A stretch of 64,000 nucleotides of DNA from Nemophila menziesii (lineage: Eukaryota > Streptophyta > Magnoliopsida > Boraginales > Hydrophyllaceae), in contig JARWIR010000043.1 in assembly GCA_029959085.1 (NCBI GenBank), positions 1,674,001-1,738,000 on the forward strand, written 5' to 3'. Of the stretch, positions 1 to 14,185 are shown one piece after another. A model generated the notes under the pieces. That model was given only the letters and a program-made list of their open reading frames with translations. It searched no databases and was not told where the DNA came from. The position numbers were made by a program, and so were the translations under genes. How positions within the stretch are numbered: the stretch's first letter is position 1; each line of letters opens with the position of its first letter.

Positions 1-677
1 ATTCATTTTCAATTACGGAAATAAATTGATGAACCTAATTTAGGGGTTGGATTTGGCTGCTGTTGGAAGAAATAAAATTCTCCAACTCCAGCTTTCTCCT
101 TCTCCTTTTTGCTCTGACTCTCTCTTGTAAAAAAATAAAAAATAACGAAGCGTATATAAAAAAGAAGTCTAAAGGACTATTTATTGTGGAGAATTCTGAT
201 TGGGCTTTTTACTTAAGAGTAATAAGTTAAATGAGAAAAAGCCCAAGTCTAAATCACTTGATTCCAGTCCCCAAGTCTTTCTAACTCAAAGGTGAAACTT
301 CCTTATTTCAGGACTCCAAGGCTAAAGCAGTGCTGAAGTGGGTAAAAACAACAATTTGTAACAGCTTTTCAGATTTTCATCTCCTTTAGTCAACTCTTCG
401 GATAATCTCTTCTTGCCTTTGACATCTCCGCTCGATCTAAGACTTTAATTCCCATTTAACCTCCTTGTCTTAGTGCTCCATAGCATCCATGAACCTAATA
501 ACTCTACACTAAAAACAAACAATTTAACGCACAAAAGCTCTAAAATGCAAATAATACAATTCCCGTGGAAGAAAATGCAATATAACTAATTAAGCTTAAA
601 ATTCTATCAAATAAGTCTATTAATAACCTAAAATAATATCTCCTAAGGGCATATAATTAGAAAAACGGGAGACATCA
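1..677 (-). mobile_element. Partial LTR (copy a of the LTR family), cut by the window edge
   Basis: This matches the right-hand parts of the LTR copies at 56841-58413 and 59353-60921 almost segment for segment. It ends in GGAGACATCA, the reverse complement of the TGATGTCTCC start of the family. Orientation is taken from the TATA-like element that is readable on the minus strand in the better copies. The part left of base 1 is outside the window, so it is unknown whether this is a solo LTR or the end of a full element. No protein is encoded. Confidence 0.7.
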
Positions 678-987
678 GATCCTCACTAATACCATGGATA
701 TTGTGACTTCCTTCCTAGGAATTCATCGCTGACTCTGTCGGAAGATTTCTGGAATCCTTATAAATTACAAACGGAGTAGGAAAAAGACGCTTTATTGGCT
801 GAAGGATGGACTTGAAAATAGGACTACGGGTGGAAAGAAAATTTATTATCGAATGATGACAAAGATGTTTTAATCAATTAGGTTCTTCAATCTATTCCGA
901 ACTATCTATGTCTATCTTCAAATACCCTAAGACTATTAGCAAAGAACTTTCTCAAATGGTGGAGTGGTTTTGGTGGGGGGGGGGGGG
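678..987 (+). mobile_element. LINE reverse-transcriptase remnant, C-terminal part, left piece
   Basis: The degenerate reading around 865-985 gives SIPNYLCLSSNTLRLLAKNF followed by a WW/GGG stretch. That is the plant L1 LINE segment after the RT core, usually of the form SIPTYAMS...K.PK...K.I...FWWG. The reading is interrupted by stops. It is continued at 2752 by the next conserved LINE segment, so the LTR at 988-2751 split one LINE. The right edge carries a run of 13 G (975-987). Confidence 0.6.
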
Positions 988-2751
988 TGGTGGGTCCTGG
1001 GGTGTTAGAAAATAATAAAGATAAAATAGAGGAACCACTAACTGCAAGTGTACAGTTGTCCCAAGTAATATATGATAATCAAGTTCGTTTTCAGGGACGG
1101 ATTAGGTTCAACCCAAATATTAATCAAGTAGTAAGAGTAATTGCTTAACACAAAAAAAGAGAGATTTTGTTTGGTTTTCTGAATTAATAGATGTAAATAA
1201 AATAAAGACTAAAATTAAATTAACTAGAAAGAAATAAAGCAAATAAAAGGACTAACTTCAGATAAGAGAGATACTTGAGTCTCGTAAGGAATCCACTTGA
1301 TCAATATAATCTATGCTATGTTTAAGGGTAGAATTGGAATTATAATACTAGTCGGGACTCTAATATCTCCTAGCCCCCTATCGGGTGGACCTAGGAGCTA
1401 TCCTAAAGTACTATAAACCCATGTATGGGCGAATATGTCTCTTCGGATGATATGAATTTACCTATTTGGCTATGTAACTAGTTAAGCCTGTCGGTCAATA
1501 ACGGACATTACACGGGTATTACCTACATCTGTATTCAAACCCCCCTGTCGGATTATCACTTCGCCACTCAAGTGAATAGCCCAAATACTAAAAGCTATTT
1601 CTAGTTGTTCCTAAAATAAATAGTAATGAAAACAAAGTAATATCCAATATATAAAACTCAATTCAATTTAAATCATAACAATCCTAAATTCAAAACATAG
1701 ATTAATTAATTAAGGTTCATCCCTTTAATGCGATTCTCAAGTATATGGAAATTTAGATCATGATAAAATTAAATACTGGAAATAAATAAAAGGAATTCAT
1801 GTTCAAATACAAAAGATAAATTGATAACCTAAAGGGTAGGATGACTGTTGATGGAAGAAAGGATTCCTCCAGCACTAGTTTCTCCTTGCCTTCTTGCTCT
1901 AACCTAAAAACCTTAAGCCTCTTGTGTAATTCTCTGAAGTGTATGTAAAGAGGAGGTTAAGGGGTGTATTTATAGGTGTTAGAAAGCCCTAAGTCGTTTT
2001 TACTTGGAGTGGAAGACAAGTCAAGAAATCTTTAATTCGTAGCCCTAAAATCTAGGAAAGGTAAGATTCAGCTGCTGATTTGTTTTGGTCATATCTCCTT
2101 CAATACTTATCTGTTTGACGCGTTCTAATAGTCAAAACCACTTGTGTCGAAAATCTCTATCCATTGGTCTAGACCATTCTCCCAAATTCCTATCAAATCT
2201 TAAGTTATGAGCTCGTCTTTAGAACGTGGCTAGCATTTCAGATTTATTTGGCAGCTTTATCTTTTCTTTCTTTGCATATATCCTTCCTTAATCTTCTTAT
2301 TTCCATGTATATCTCTTTCCTTTACTTCTTAGACTTGACTTGGTCTCTAATTAATTACCTTATATCTTGTAAAGCTTCACAATAAATAAATAATTAAACC
2401 ACATATGCTTTTAAAAATAATAAATCAGTAATTCAAGACTAGAAATAAGATAGTGTACTCTAAAATTAGAAACTCGAATAAAATTCTTCCTAACACACTA
2501 AAAATACTTTAAGACTTTAATTCTCACTTATCCTCCTTGTATTGGTTTTCATGAAATTCAAGAACCTACTAACTTTGCACTAAAAATAATCAAATTAACG
2601 CACAAAAGCTCTAAGAATGCAAATAGTCTAATTCTAAGGGGAGAAAGTGTAATATGATGAAATAAGCATAAAAGTCTATCAAATAAGTCAAATATTCACC
2701 TAAAAGGATGTCTCCAAAGGGCTAATAATTAGAACACAGAGACAGACATCA
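988..2751 (-). mobile_element. LTR (copy b), degenerate, inserted in a LINE
   Basis: It is homologous throughout to the copies at 56841-58413 and 59353-60921, sharing for example the block around 1340-1400 with its CTCCTAGCCCCCTATCGG motif. It starts with a corrupted TGGTGGGTCC and ends in AGACATCA. A minus-strand TATA motif (CTATAAATAC) is visible at about 1966-1976. It interrupts LINE coding sequence between the FWWG-like and KRIHLKA-like motifs. No clean target duplication is visible, because the left flank is a G-run. Confidence 0.65.
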
Positions 2752-4370
2752 GAAGGGGGAAAGAGGATCCATTTGAAGGCTTAGAACAAGATTGTGAAGG
2801 CTAAGGATCAAGGGCGTTTAGGATTTCGTGACTTTATATATATTTACTTAGCCCTTCTAGCAACACCGACTTGGAGGTTACTCAACAACTCAGATTTGTT
2901 GGTTTACCAAGTCTTAAAGATATTTACTTTCCTAATTAGTCTTTTTGATACACACTCAAGAAAGAGATATCCTGGATTCGAGAAAGTAACATGGAAGGAA
3001 GAAATATCCTTAAATTGGGTCGTATCATGCACATAGGGAATGGAGTCAACACTGAAGTCTGGAAGGATAAATTTTACCAACACACGTTTAGCTTCATCAG
3101 TCATTGAGGTCCCCACCAAAGTACATGAATTAATATGTCAAGAATCAAGTTCCTAAATTTTGGATATCGTCTCCAACATTTTTCACCATTCGGTAGTGTT
3201 GGTGATCAAGCGTATAAATCTTCGTACCACTGACAAAGAGGATAAAATCATTTGGCCTCATTCTTTACAATACATGACTGAATCTAGTTATCATGACATT
3301 ATGTCACTTAGAGCGTACAATTATAAGGTTATTTTTCATGCTCGTTGAGAGATCCAAGTTTTTGGAAAATGGTATGACATGCAAAAACATAGACGAAAAC
3401 CAGAGCTTTCTATTGCAAATGCTCCAACAATGTTATCCCATGCGGAGATACGCTTTTCAAAAGGAAATGTGTTCCTTCCCCGTGATGCGAATTTCGCAAT
3501 TCCCCCGTTGAAACTGTTGAACATACTTTTCTTGAAATGCTCGATTAGTAACGAGGTATGAACACTTATTTAAGTTAATTGGTATTAACTGCCTGGATTT
3601 GTGTGAACTGGGATACTGGAGTATGAAGGTAGTTTGCTTAGGGAGAGAGTTGGATTTTGATAGGAAATCCCTTTCAACATGGATCTTGATTTGTTTTTGG
3701 AACAATTGGATAACTAGGATGAAATGTATGTCTGAAAGAACATTATGGAACTCTAAGGAGATTTTCCTTCTTTTTGATAACTCGGTGAAAGGAAATATAG
3801 GAATGGATTGGTGTATGTTCGGTAAAGCTAACACACCCGATTCTGATAAGTTAGGTGTTAGAGACATTAACTCTTTGAACCCTTCCTCGTAATTAAAAAA
3901 TTTGAGTATTATATAAGATGCATATTTCTCATCAGAACATGAGCCTACTGGTATTTCAATTATTGAAAAGGAGGAGTCAGGTGGTCCCATTTTTTATGAT
4001 GGGTAAGCACTATGGAGTGGTGATTCTATGGAAGGGGGCAACAGTTCTCAAAACATGTGTTACGGTAGATTCCTTTAGTGATAGACCAATGATCATTCAT
4101 ACTGATTGCCTTGGGATTCACCCAAGGAATCTTTTATTCATTTGTATTTATTTGGAGAGCTAATCCTCTTACGCGTAGAATTATAGAGTTTATTCATTGT
4201 ATGTCTTTTAGTTCTATTAGGCATGTTTCTATAAATAGAGCAGAGATATATCTCTTATCTAGGAGTTTCAGATGTGAATCTCTCACACCCAATTGGTCAT
4301 CGGTCTATATCTACGATCTAACTAAGGTGTTGGTAGGGTTTGGTAACTACTCAGGTATCGGTTAAACCTT
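2752..4370 (+). mobile_element. LINE 3' half: zf-RVT and RNase H remnants
   Basis: In broken frames the plus strand reads KRIHLKA, then QGRLGFRDF...LALLATPTWRLL (about 2800-2880), then ETVEHTFLECSISNEV (about 3508-3556). These are typical of the region after the RT in plant L1 LINEs and of the zf-RVT Cys/His domain. From about 3980 to 4260 there are RNase H-like pieces (IIHTDCLGI, then HVSINRAEIYLLSR). Frameshifts and stops show a dead copy. Several short ORFs here are fragments of this one element, not separate genes. Confidence 0.7.
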
Positions 4371-4957
4371 TGTTTTTGTCTTTTTCCAATTGTGATATAT
4401 TAGAAATAAAACCCAAATACAAAGTCTAACCAATCCCTCATGGGGAATTGTCATTACATAGGAAAGCTGATAGTCGGGGGTGATTCAAAACGAACCAATT
4501 TCCAAACAACTTGCACGATAGCTTGTGTTTGGCAATCCAATCATCTGTAAAATTTCCTTCGCGTGAGATAGGAACAAATGATGGCCTTGACTATTCAGCT
4601 AAACCATAAATAATGTTTACAATATTTCCTTTATTTAATATATTTTTGTGTTTGACAAAAAAATCATAATGCTAAAGGATCCGTTAATCTTACCCATTGT
4701 CCATATGATTTTTCGTTTAAACTTTCTGTTTGATTCGTGAAAGTTAACTTCCCGGGTGTTTGAAAAAAAACTTATAGAGATGCCTTGTTTCAAAAATATT
4801 CTTAGACCCCTAAAATACCCGGACCGACTTGCATACCTATTTTTTGTGTTACTTTAATATCACAATTATCTATATGTGTATGATATTTTATGTCACGAAC
4901 AACCAATTGATATGTAAAATTTCTAGTGCATTATGTTTATGTACAATTTAGCAAACT
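4371..4957. other. No gene recognised
   Basis: This is AT-rich sequence downstream of the LINE, presumably LINE 3' UTR and older debris. I see no ORF, RNA gene or repeat boundary that I can support. Confidence 0.5.
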
Positions 4958-5073
4958 AGTTGGCGTTAGCTCAACTGGTCAGGGTCTTGGTTCTCCTTCT
5001 AAGCGGTACAGGTTCAAATCAAGTCAATGACTCTAAGTCCAAAGTGGCTCTCAGATGTATAAAAAAATTAACA
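4958..5073 (+). mobile_element. tRNA-derived SINE (copy 1)
   Basis: It contains an A-box-like GTTAGCTCAACTGGTCAGG and a B-box-like GGTTCAAATC. A family-specific tail follows (GTCAATGACTC, AAGTGGCTCTC, then a short A-run). The same head and tail occur in the well-delimited copy at 21895-22011. It is too far from a cloverleaf to be a real tRNA gene. No target duplication could be assigned. Confidence 0.65.
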
Positions 5074-5401
5074 ATACTTTTTAGTTTTAAGAGCTTATAA
5101 GTGTTTATCAGAAACCTCAACATATACAATATAGTGTATGGAATTAACAACCAACTGGATATATATTTTTTGATATACAATGTAGAAAAATTTGTTAATA
5201 AAATTTGAAAGTATATATCAAAATTTAATAGTGAAACATAAGAGTGATAGATGTTGATCGTGGATATCGCCTCTAGACTCTAAAAGTGTAGATAAATTGA
5301 AAATTTTGTTGGCCAAAAATATATATTATATCTTAAATATTAATGAAAATTACAATAATGTTGCCTCTAGGACAAAAACCCTAAAATAAGGTATACTTAC
5401 T
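5074..5401. other. No gene recognised
   Basis: AT-rich spacer between a SINE and a LINE remnant. No supportable feature. Confidence 0.5.
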
Positions 5402-6930
5402 AAATGCCTATTTTTCGGTTGATTAGTAACGTTATCCTAAAGCTTAATCCTCACCCAATCCCGAGTCGTGAGAAGAACTGGAATGTATCCACTGTGAAAT
5501 CTTGTTCACCAACCCGTCGTCTAGCTAATTTCGTAATGGAATCCACCATGCGATTTTGGAGTCTCGGGTATGACAAAATTGTATTGGTCTGTACCACTCT
5601 ACCATCTCTTTGATACTCTGTAATGTCGTTAGAATGGACCATCGTGCTAGTTGTAGCTCAATACCCTGAATAATATCGAGGTTATCAGAGAAAATTGTTT
5701 TCTCTATCTCTCTGTATTGTTCGCACATTGTTGTTGCTTCCAGTATCGCAAATGGTTCACCTTCGATTGCAGACAAGTAGTGAATTATTCTCTAGTGGGT
5801 CAGCTGCTGTTGCACTTATGCATTGTATTTCTACAATCTCTATGCCCGTGTACTCCCACTTCTTTTTAAATGAAGTGTCGCAAAGAAAGGACACATCCCC
5901 CAGATTTGCAGGAACTATTGTTCGTGAACTATCTTGTTGAGTAGCGGTATGAGTGGGGAACCCGACCTACACCAATTTGTGACAAAAAGTTTTGTCATCA
6001 TCTTCCACGTTGCAATAATCACTCCACGAGAATCCAAGATCACCTTATCATGTATCACTCACTTTTTTTACTTCCATGTATTCCATATGATCAACATCCC
6101 ATATACCATGACAACATTGGCATCCCACCTAACTTGTCTGTAAGAAAGAACGATAACAAGTATCGAGTTACCCAAAGTGTCTTGTATCACTTTATCGACC
6201 AAACCTGAAGAGCGAACCTACCCATACTTGGATACTAGATGGGTGAAACATGAACAAATGTTCAACAAATCCAGGCACATCTGGGAACCAAACACAACTA
6301 TCATCCTGAATGCATCGACACTTCCTATAATTTTGTGTTGTCGGAAGATTATTGTTGTAGCACTTCCAAAGGAAGATACGAACCTTAGTTGGCATATTTG
6401 ACTCCCATACCAACCTCAACAGGTTTGTGCTCGACACCATATTTGCAGTCGATGTATGAGAGGTCTTTGAAAGAACGTAGCTAGTGAGTACGTGACATTT
6501 TGTCTTGGTTAAATAACTTCTATTCTTGGAGTAAGACCAAATAAACTACTCTGGATGGTTTCGTTGCAATATAGCGATTTGGAGAATTTATGCCGACACC
6601 AGTCTCGAAAAAATATTATCCAAAACCTCTGTATCTCATTTACCCTCATGTTGTCATATAAGTTGGGCAACAACCTTGAGGTCGTACTCTTTTTTCATAT
6701 CTAACGACCATCGTGAGTCCACTCACGTGTACTCCCAAATATTTGTTGTTAATCCATTCCTGAAGCGAAACCGTCCACACTTCTTGAGGGAATCTCTCCC
6801 TTCAAGAATACTACATCGCTAGTACAATGAAAAAAGAAACAATGGTATCTCCATTATGTTATTTTACTCGAGTCCAGTCATTAAACTCTTGGAGATTTTT
6901 AAATGAATATTTGTATTTGGACTTCTATAA
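5402..6930 (-). mobile_element. LINE remnant on the minus strand (zf-RVT and RNase H)
   Basis: The minus strand at 6192-6440 reads MPTKVRIFLWKCYNNNLPT and then a decayed zf-RVT with VEHLFMFHPSS, where the usual cysteines are lost. Further along, 5525-5776 reads SAIEGEPFAILEA followed by IFSDNLDIIQGI, the RNase H pattern that follows L1 RT in plants (AEALAILEA...ESDSL). About 5850-5900 gives CDTSFKKKWEY, matching the start of the same RNase H domain. Several stops show it is dead. Its orientation is opposite to the LINE at 678-4370. Confidence 0.65.
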
Positions 6931-7259
6931 CTCTTGACAAGTCTTTTTGTATATATATTCTAGCAAGAATTATCAACAATTTCTTTCATCGTTTTCGAGA
7001 TGTGTTGAACCTAATATGACGATCAGTTTAAACATCTTTTGGAATTTTGAATAAAATTAATTAAGTAATGCAATTAGATTTAGTCAAAATAAACATATTT
7101 TTAAAGAACTTTAAATTATCAGAATAATTATTTTTTTCAGATTATAACGTTTCATTATTATTTGAATAACACGTAAAACTGTTTTACTTTCTCCTTCTAA
7201 CATAAATTTATAATTCAGATTTAAAATTTGTTTTCAATCTATAAATAAATAAATTTGCT
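6931..7259. other. No gene recognised
   Basis: Very AT-rich spacer. No supportable feature. Confidence 0.5.
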
Positions 7260-7600
7260 AAATACTTTCTCCGTTTCTAAAAGGTTGTCACATTTGCTTT
7301 TGTACAGAAATTAAGAAATATCATTTATTATCCATGTGATTATTAAAATGTCTTCCATAAAGTATTTTGATATCTTAAATATTTATTAGAAATATATATT
7401 ATAATATTTAATCGATAGTTGGCCTAGTGGTTAGTAGGCTACTCTGCAGAGACTAAGAGGTCCTGGGATTGAATCTTATTGGAGTCGAATCTAATTGATT
7501 CGGAGTCCAAAATGACTCTCATATATATTAAAAAAAAAAATAGTAAGTATAAATAAAAAAAGTGTCAATCTTTTACAAAACGAAAAATATTATTTCATCA
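7260..7600. mobile_element. Degraded Stowaway-like MITE interrupted by a SINE
   Basis: The left side has TACTTTCTCCGTTTCTAAAA followed by GGTTGTCACAT. The right side has GTGTCAATCTTTTACAAAACG, its approximate reverse complement. This resembles the CTCCCTCCGT-type termini of the intact MITE at 8871-9127. A SINE of about 130 bp (7410-7543) sits between the halves. Confidence 0.4.
7410..7543 (+). mobile_element. tRNA-derived SINE (copy 2, diverged)
   Basis: It has an A-box-like TTGGCCTAGTGGTTAGTAGG and a B-box-like GGGATTGAATC. The family tail follows (GATTCGGAGTCCAAAATG, GACTCTCATAT) and ends in an A-run. It is more diverged than the copies at 4958 and 21895. Confidence 0.55.
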
Positions 7601-8330
7601 ATATTTTTTTTTATTAATATATCATTGGACCACTTCAATTTTTTAACTATTTTAACTCTAATAAAATCCTAACCACTTTAGAATACATTGATACATTTCA
7701 CTTTTTAGCTTATTCACTAGATTGAATCTATGGATAAAATAGTAGTTGAACACTTGAAGTTACCTTCACAAAACCTTGGCTGCACCGGCACGTTATTAAA
7801 TATTCATTCCAATATTACTCTAAGACCGAATGGTAGAGTATGTAGTTTCACAGAAATGGTAAAGTGTGTGAGATTAAACTCTTTCCAAGGACTAAAAATC
7901 AAGTAAAATGAAAGTGACATATAACAAAATTTTCCTGGAATAAGAACTACATGAAACGTAAATAACGTTAAGTAAATTTTGAGAGAGTAAGATTGCAAAA
8001 ACTAGATGAATCTATTGTCGGATAAAGTTGAAGAGTATAAGCATGGGGGTTGAACCTTAAATCACGAGTTCAGTGAGTTAGAAAAGAGTCAAAAAAGTAC
8101 CCATGCATCAGCACTTGCTCTCTTGAATCGAGTAAGATGGGTTAGATCAAATGTAGTCCTTGGACGGATTCTCTATATTGTACAATATACTACCAAGAAA
8201 ACCCCATGCTCTTCAATCCCATTGCAACTCTGCGGTCAAGGTTGTATTAATGCAAATACGTAGCCAGCCGCGTAGAGTTTTCAATCTTTTGATGTTTTAA
8301 AAAGTTTTTTATCATCAAAATATTATATAT
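7601..8330. other. No gene recognised
   Basis: AT-rich sequence. One ORF of 64 codons on the minus strand (7804-7998) shows no recognisable domain and I do not call it a gene. Confidence 0.5.
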
Positions 8331-8390
8331 AGGTTCGAACCGAGTCAATGACTCCGAGTCCAAAGTGGCTCTCCTATGTAAAAAAAAATT
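8331..8390 (+). mobile_element. 5'-truncated SINE (copy 3)
   Basis: Only the 3' half of the SINE is present: GGTTCGAACCGAGTCAATG, then GACTCCGAGTCC and AAGTGGCTCTCCTATG, ending in an A-run. These bases match the copy at 21895-22011. 5' truncation is common in retroposed elements. Confidence 0.65.
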
Positions 8391-8868
8391 ATATATATAT
8401 CAAATTTAAATAATTATATAAAAATAATATTATTAGATTTGTGATAATATTGCATGTTTATTTTCATTAGGTTTAGAATTCGAATCATGTTAGTAGTAAT
8501 AATATTTGTATTTATATAAAAGACTCTATTTTGTGAGTTCGTTTTGGACCCCTAAAATCTCAAAACCAGCCATCTATATTCCATTGTGTGGTCGTGAGAT
8601 TTGTAATGCAAGTATAATAATGATATTCGGGTGTAAACATTTAGGATTTAGACACCCGTCGATTAAATTACATAACGTGTTAATTCGGGATATAATTAAT
8701 GGATGAGTAGTATCTAAATTCAAGTTACGTATTAATATGTAAATTTTAGTTTTCACTTTTTATGACTTTTACTTGCTTCTCTTTAATAATGGCGTAATTC
8801 TCCCCCTTTTATTTAAATTTTCCTCAATTTCGTTGGATCTAAAAATTAACTTAGGGTATTTTCTTAAG
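8391..8868. other. No gene recognised
   Basis: AT-rich sequence with only short, overlapping, featureless ORFs. Confidence 0.5.
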
Positions 8869-8870
8869 TA

Positions 8871-9127
8871 CTCCCTCCGTTCCACTGAAATTGTCCACTT
8901 ACTAAAAATAATGTTCCAAATATATTGTCCACTTATGAGTTCAAGACACTTTTTTTTCTACTTTTTCCACTATTACCCTTATTAAAATATTGAAATTTAT
9001 ATTTCCAACACACATTTAAGATATCAAGATACTTTATTAGGGGTATTTTTGTAATGATGAATGCATTTATTATGTTTCTTAATATATGTGAAAAGCTAAG
9101 TGGACAAATTAAGTGGAACGGAGGGAG
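8871..9127. mobile_element. Stowaway-type MITE
   Basis: It has terminal inverted repeats CTCCCTCCGTTCCACT on the left and AAGTGGAACGGAGGGAG on the right. The flanks are TA dinucleotides at 8869-8870 and 9128-9129, the target duplication expected of Tc1/mariner-type MITEs. It is 257 bp long with no coding capacity. A relative is at 46195-46449. Confidence 0.9.
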
Positions 9128-9129
9128 TA

Positions 9130-9446
9130 TAAGTCTTTATTAGCATTATGCTCTGACATCTTCTCCCTTGGCATGGTTTTAATCCAGGCCCGATGCTCAG
9201 TTTATTAGGAAATATTTTGGGAACTTTGTATGCTATAACCTATGATGTTGATTTCCCCGCTAATGCAAGAGCAGTTTCCCGCCAAAGAGGACGTTGTGGC
9301 CATGAAAAGCAATTTTGCTAGTTTGGTCTCTGACAACAAATAGTGCAGCTTTATGACCACTTTACTCACGAGCCTGCCTATCTCTCTATCTCTGTGTATC
9401 ACAGTAAGTAAGCTTCTTTCTACCAAACGGTCAAACTTTGGGCCTG
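9130..9446. other. Unassigned sequence left of duplication block 1
   Basis: No domain or repeat recognised. The homology shared by the two duplicated blocks starts just after this stretch. Confidence 0.5.
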
Positions 9447-9634
9447 CATCAATATCATTAAAAATTGCATATTTATTTCAATTATCCATCTTCTACCATG
9501 TCATCAATATCCTTAACTGTTTTTTTTCTTTTTCCATCTCTTTAACATCTCCAATTTAATTATATTTCACTTACCTTTCAAATCCAAATTACACTACTAC
9601 AAGATTTTAGTGGAGCATATATCCAAGACTAGTT

Positions 9635-11155
9635 GATTTTTTTTTGGGTGAATTATAAAAGGAGGCCTCCACAACATACACTTAATAATATAAGGCCTCC
9701 CCATTAACTAGCTGGTTAGAGAAGCCCAATAAACCCAAAATGCCCTCCCTTTATACTCTTATTACAGGGGACCCAAAATCCAATCCCATTCCCATTCCCT
9801 ATTAGGTTTGGAAACCGAAACCCACCCCCACTACCCTGCTCTCTCTATAAACACAACCCCTCTCCTCCCTTGATATCACTGCACTGCTGCCGTTCCACCC
9901 TGCTCCACCATCTGCTGCCGCTCCACCCTGCTCCACCATCTGCTGCCGCTCCACCTTTCCCCACCCCCCTCTCTGCAAGGCGCTGATGGTGGCCATTCTT
10001 CATCGCCACCAAGATGCCGCCGCTGTTGGTGGCCATTTCGAAACCCTTCATCTATGGCCGCTGCAGTATTCACCACCCCACCATTCGAGGGCTAGGAAAC
10101 TCCACAGCACCACCGAACAACCTGCCCACCACCGAACCACCTTCCATCCCATAGATCTGTTGCAGCAGCGCGCCACCACACCAGCAAACACGGCGAACTG
10201 CATCACCACGCCAGATCTGTTGCAGAACAACACCAGCGCACCACCGCCGCGTCGTCACTGCTGAGACCTTCGTCAGCCACCGAACAGCACAAAGCTCTCC
10301 GTCCATATCTCTCCGTCCTCACAGCTGTTCTTGGCCATATCTCTCCGTCCTACCGCGCTGCCAGATCCACAACGCTCCGAGCGAACCAGATCGAACTTTT
10401 AATTCTTTGTTTTGTTTTTTAAATATCTGTTTTTGTTTTAAAAAGTCTTTGTTTTTGCAGGTACAGTAGATAAGCTTTAATGGAGGTCATCTTTTCGTGG
10501 TGGTGCCGCCCCGTTCGTGATGGTGCTGTTCGTGGTGGGCTGCTGCAGATCTGAATACCCAAAACTATCTGGGTCGAGCCCCATCTGGGTCCAGTCCCAT
10601 CTGGGTCCAGCCCCATGGGTCCAGGCCCATCTGGGAACAGCTTTTGGAGTGCAGGGACTTATGATGCAATAACAAAGGACTTATGATGCAATAAACTTCT
10701 GGCTTGTTGTTTATTTAACCAGAATTAAAACATTTTTTAGCTTGTAAATTTGTTCCTGTAAATTTGTACGAGCAATTTTTTTGTGAGCAATATATCCATG
10801 GGTCCGTATCCATGTATCCGTTTAACCTATTTAATAACTTGAAAACACTGAAAGATGTAAAAAATGGTTCCGAAAAAATTGAAAAAACTGCAAAATGGTT
10901 CTGAAAACATGTGGGAGTGTAAATGGGTCTGTACCCATCTCGTGCGTACCCGTGTCGGATTTGGAATGTAAGGGAAAAACAATAATATATAAATAGATAA
11001 TTTAAAATAATAAGAAAGGGTATATAGGTAATTGGGCAAACCAGAAAAGGTAACTAAGGACTTAAATAGAAGAAGTAACTAAAGAGGTCTTGTTTTATAA
11101 AGTTTTGTGAATGTTGGGCTGGAAATTGTAATTACCTCTTTTTTTTTTTGGTCAA
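9635..11155. mobile_element. 1,521-bp unclassified insertion with 14-bp target duplication
   Basis: The 14-mer ATCCAAGACTAGTT stands at 9621-9634 and again at 11156-11169. Block 2 has it once, uninterrupted (about 16339-16352), so the element boundaries are exact. The interior is GC-rich at 9850-10620 with a TATA-like TCTATAAACA at 9844-9853, repeated CTCCACC and TGGGTCC motifs, and no recognisable protein. Read on the minus strand it ends in an A-run (AAAAAAAAAATC) beside the target duplication, as a retroposon would, but the other end has an A-run too. The element class is undetermined. ORFs here on both strands are low-complexity and not called. Confidence 0.7.
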
Positions 11156-11647
11156 ATCCAAGACTAGTTTCAAAAGGTTGGTTTGTCTATGTATTTTCTA
11201 ACTAATATAAAGATCGTATTTAATAAATTGGGAGTTTTTATTAAAATAATATAAGCAAACCCTATAGTATCTTTCTTAGTTAGCTGATTGAGTAGTAATT
11301 CAAAACAGCTTAAATTAAAATCAGTTGAAGCCCGTCAAAAAAAAGTTCACGTGATAGCCATCTCAATTCTCAAGTATGATAATAATATTTTTTTGGTTTG
11401 ATTCAAATCAAGCCTGATAATCATATACTCAAACTTCCATAAACTTTTACGTTGTACTTTAATACTTATAATAACATGCCTTCTAACATAATAATAGGTG
11501 GTGTAAAACCTTGACAACTGTGCACAAGGTTAGGGGCTCGAACCTTTAGGCCTTTGACCCATCAACTACCATGTTCACATCCATACAAATATTAAAATTA
11601 CACAATAAATTTAAACTAAAAAAAGGAGGAATTAATATATCTCCTTC
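11156..11647. other. 3' flank of GH9 copy 1
   Basis: This is noncoding sequence shared with block 2. It contains the intact, empty Helitron target site around 11490-11500 (CATAATAATAGG), which is split in block 2. The GH9 3' UTR must lie at its right end. No clear polyadenylation signal was chosen. Confidence 0.7.
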
Positions 11648-13997
<2,350 letters not shown>

Positions 13998-14050
13998 CTA
14001 ACCAATGACCAAACAGACAGATTCTCAAAGAGGTTGGGAAGTCTGGTGTA

Positions 14051-14060
14051 CTTTATATAG
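14051..14060 (-). promoter_or_regulatory. TATA box of GH9 copy 1
   Basis: The minus strand reads CTATATAAAG about 70 bp before the ATG, predicting a leader of roughly 40 nt. The same box is kept in copy 2 at 38376-38385, but the leader between box and ATG differs. Confidence 0.75.
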
Positions 14061-14185
14061 CAAAAGTTATCGGTATTTGACTAACGTGACACTATCGTGA
14101 CTAAAAGAAAAAAGAAAAAAGAGTAATGTGACACTATTTTCGCTTACTCACAACCCAATAATGCTTTTTTCGCTTAATTGATTAA

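Noticed and set aside
975..987. Run of 13 G as a possible G-quadruplex
   Set aside because: A single homopolymer at a LINE-LTR junction, possibly a sequencing artefact; there is no pattern of spaced G-tracts.
3457..3990. 177-codon minus-strand ORF
   Set aside because: It lies antisense to a LINE zf-RVT region that is recognisable on the plus strand, so it is a shadow.
4958..5073. A- and B-box sequences suggesting a tRNA gene
   Set aside because: No cloverleaf can be drawn and the sequence runs into a family-specific tail and A-run shared with other copies. It is a SINE.
9802..10306. Overlapping ORFs on both strands (60-92 codons)
   Set aside because: They are products of a GC-rich repetitive stretch inside the 1,521-bp insertion. 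Composition is low-complexity and no domain is visible.
11495..11580. Possible tRNA-like segment (GGGGCTCGAACC) downstream of GH9 copy 1, also at 35015-35060
   Set aside because: Only a B-box-like word is present and the rest does not fold as a tRNA. It is conserved simply because it lies in the duplicated flank.
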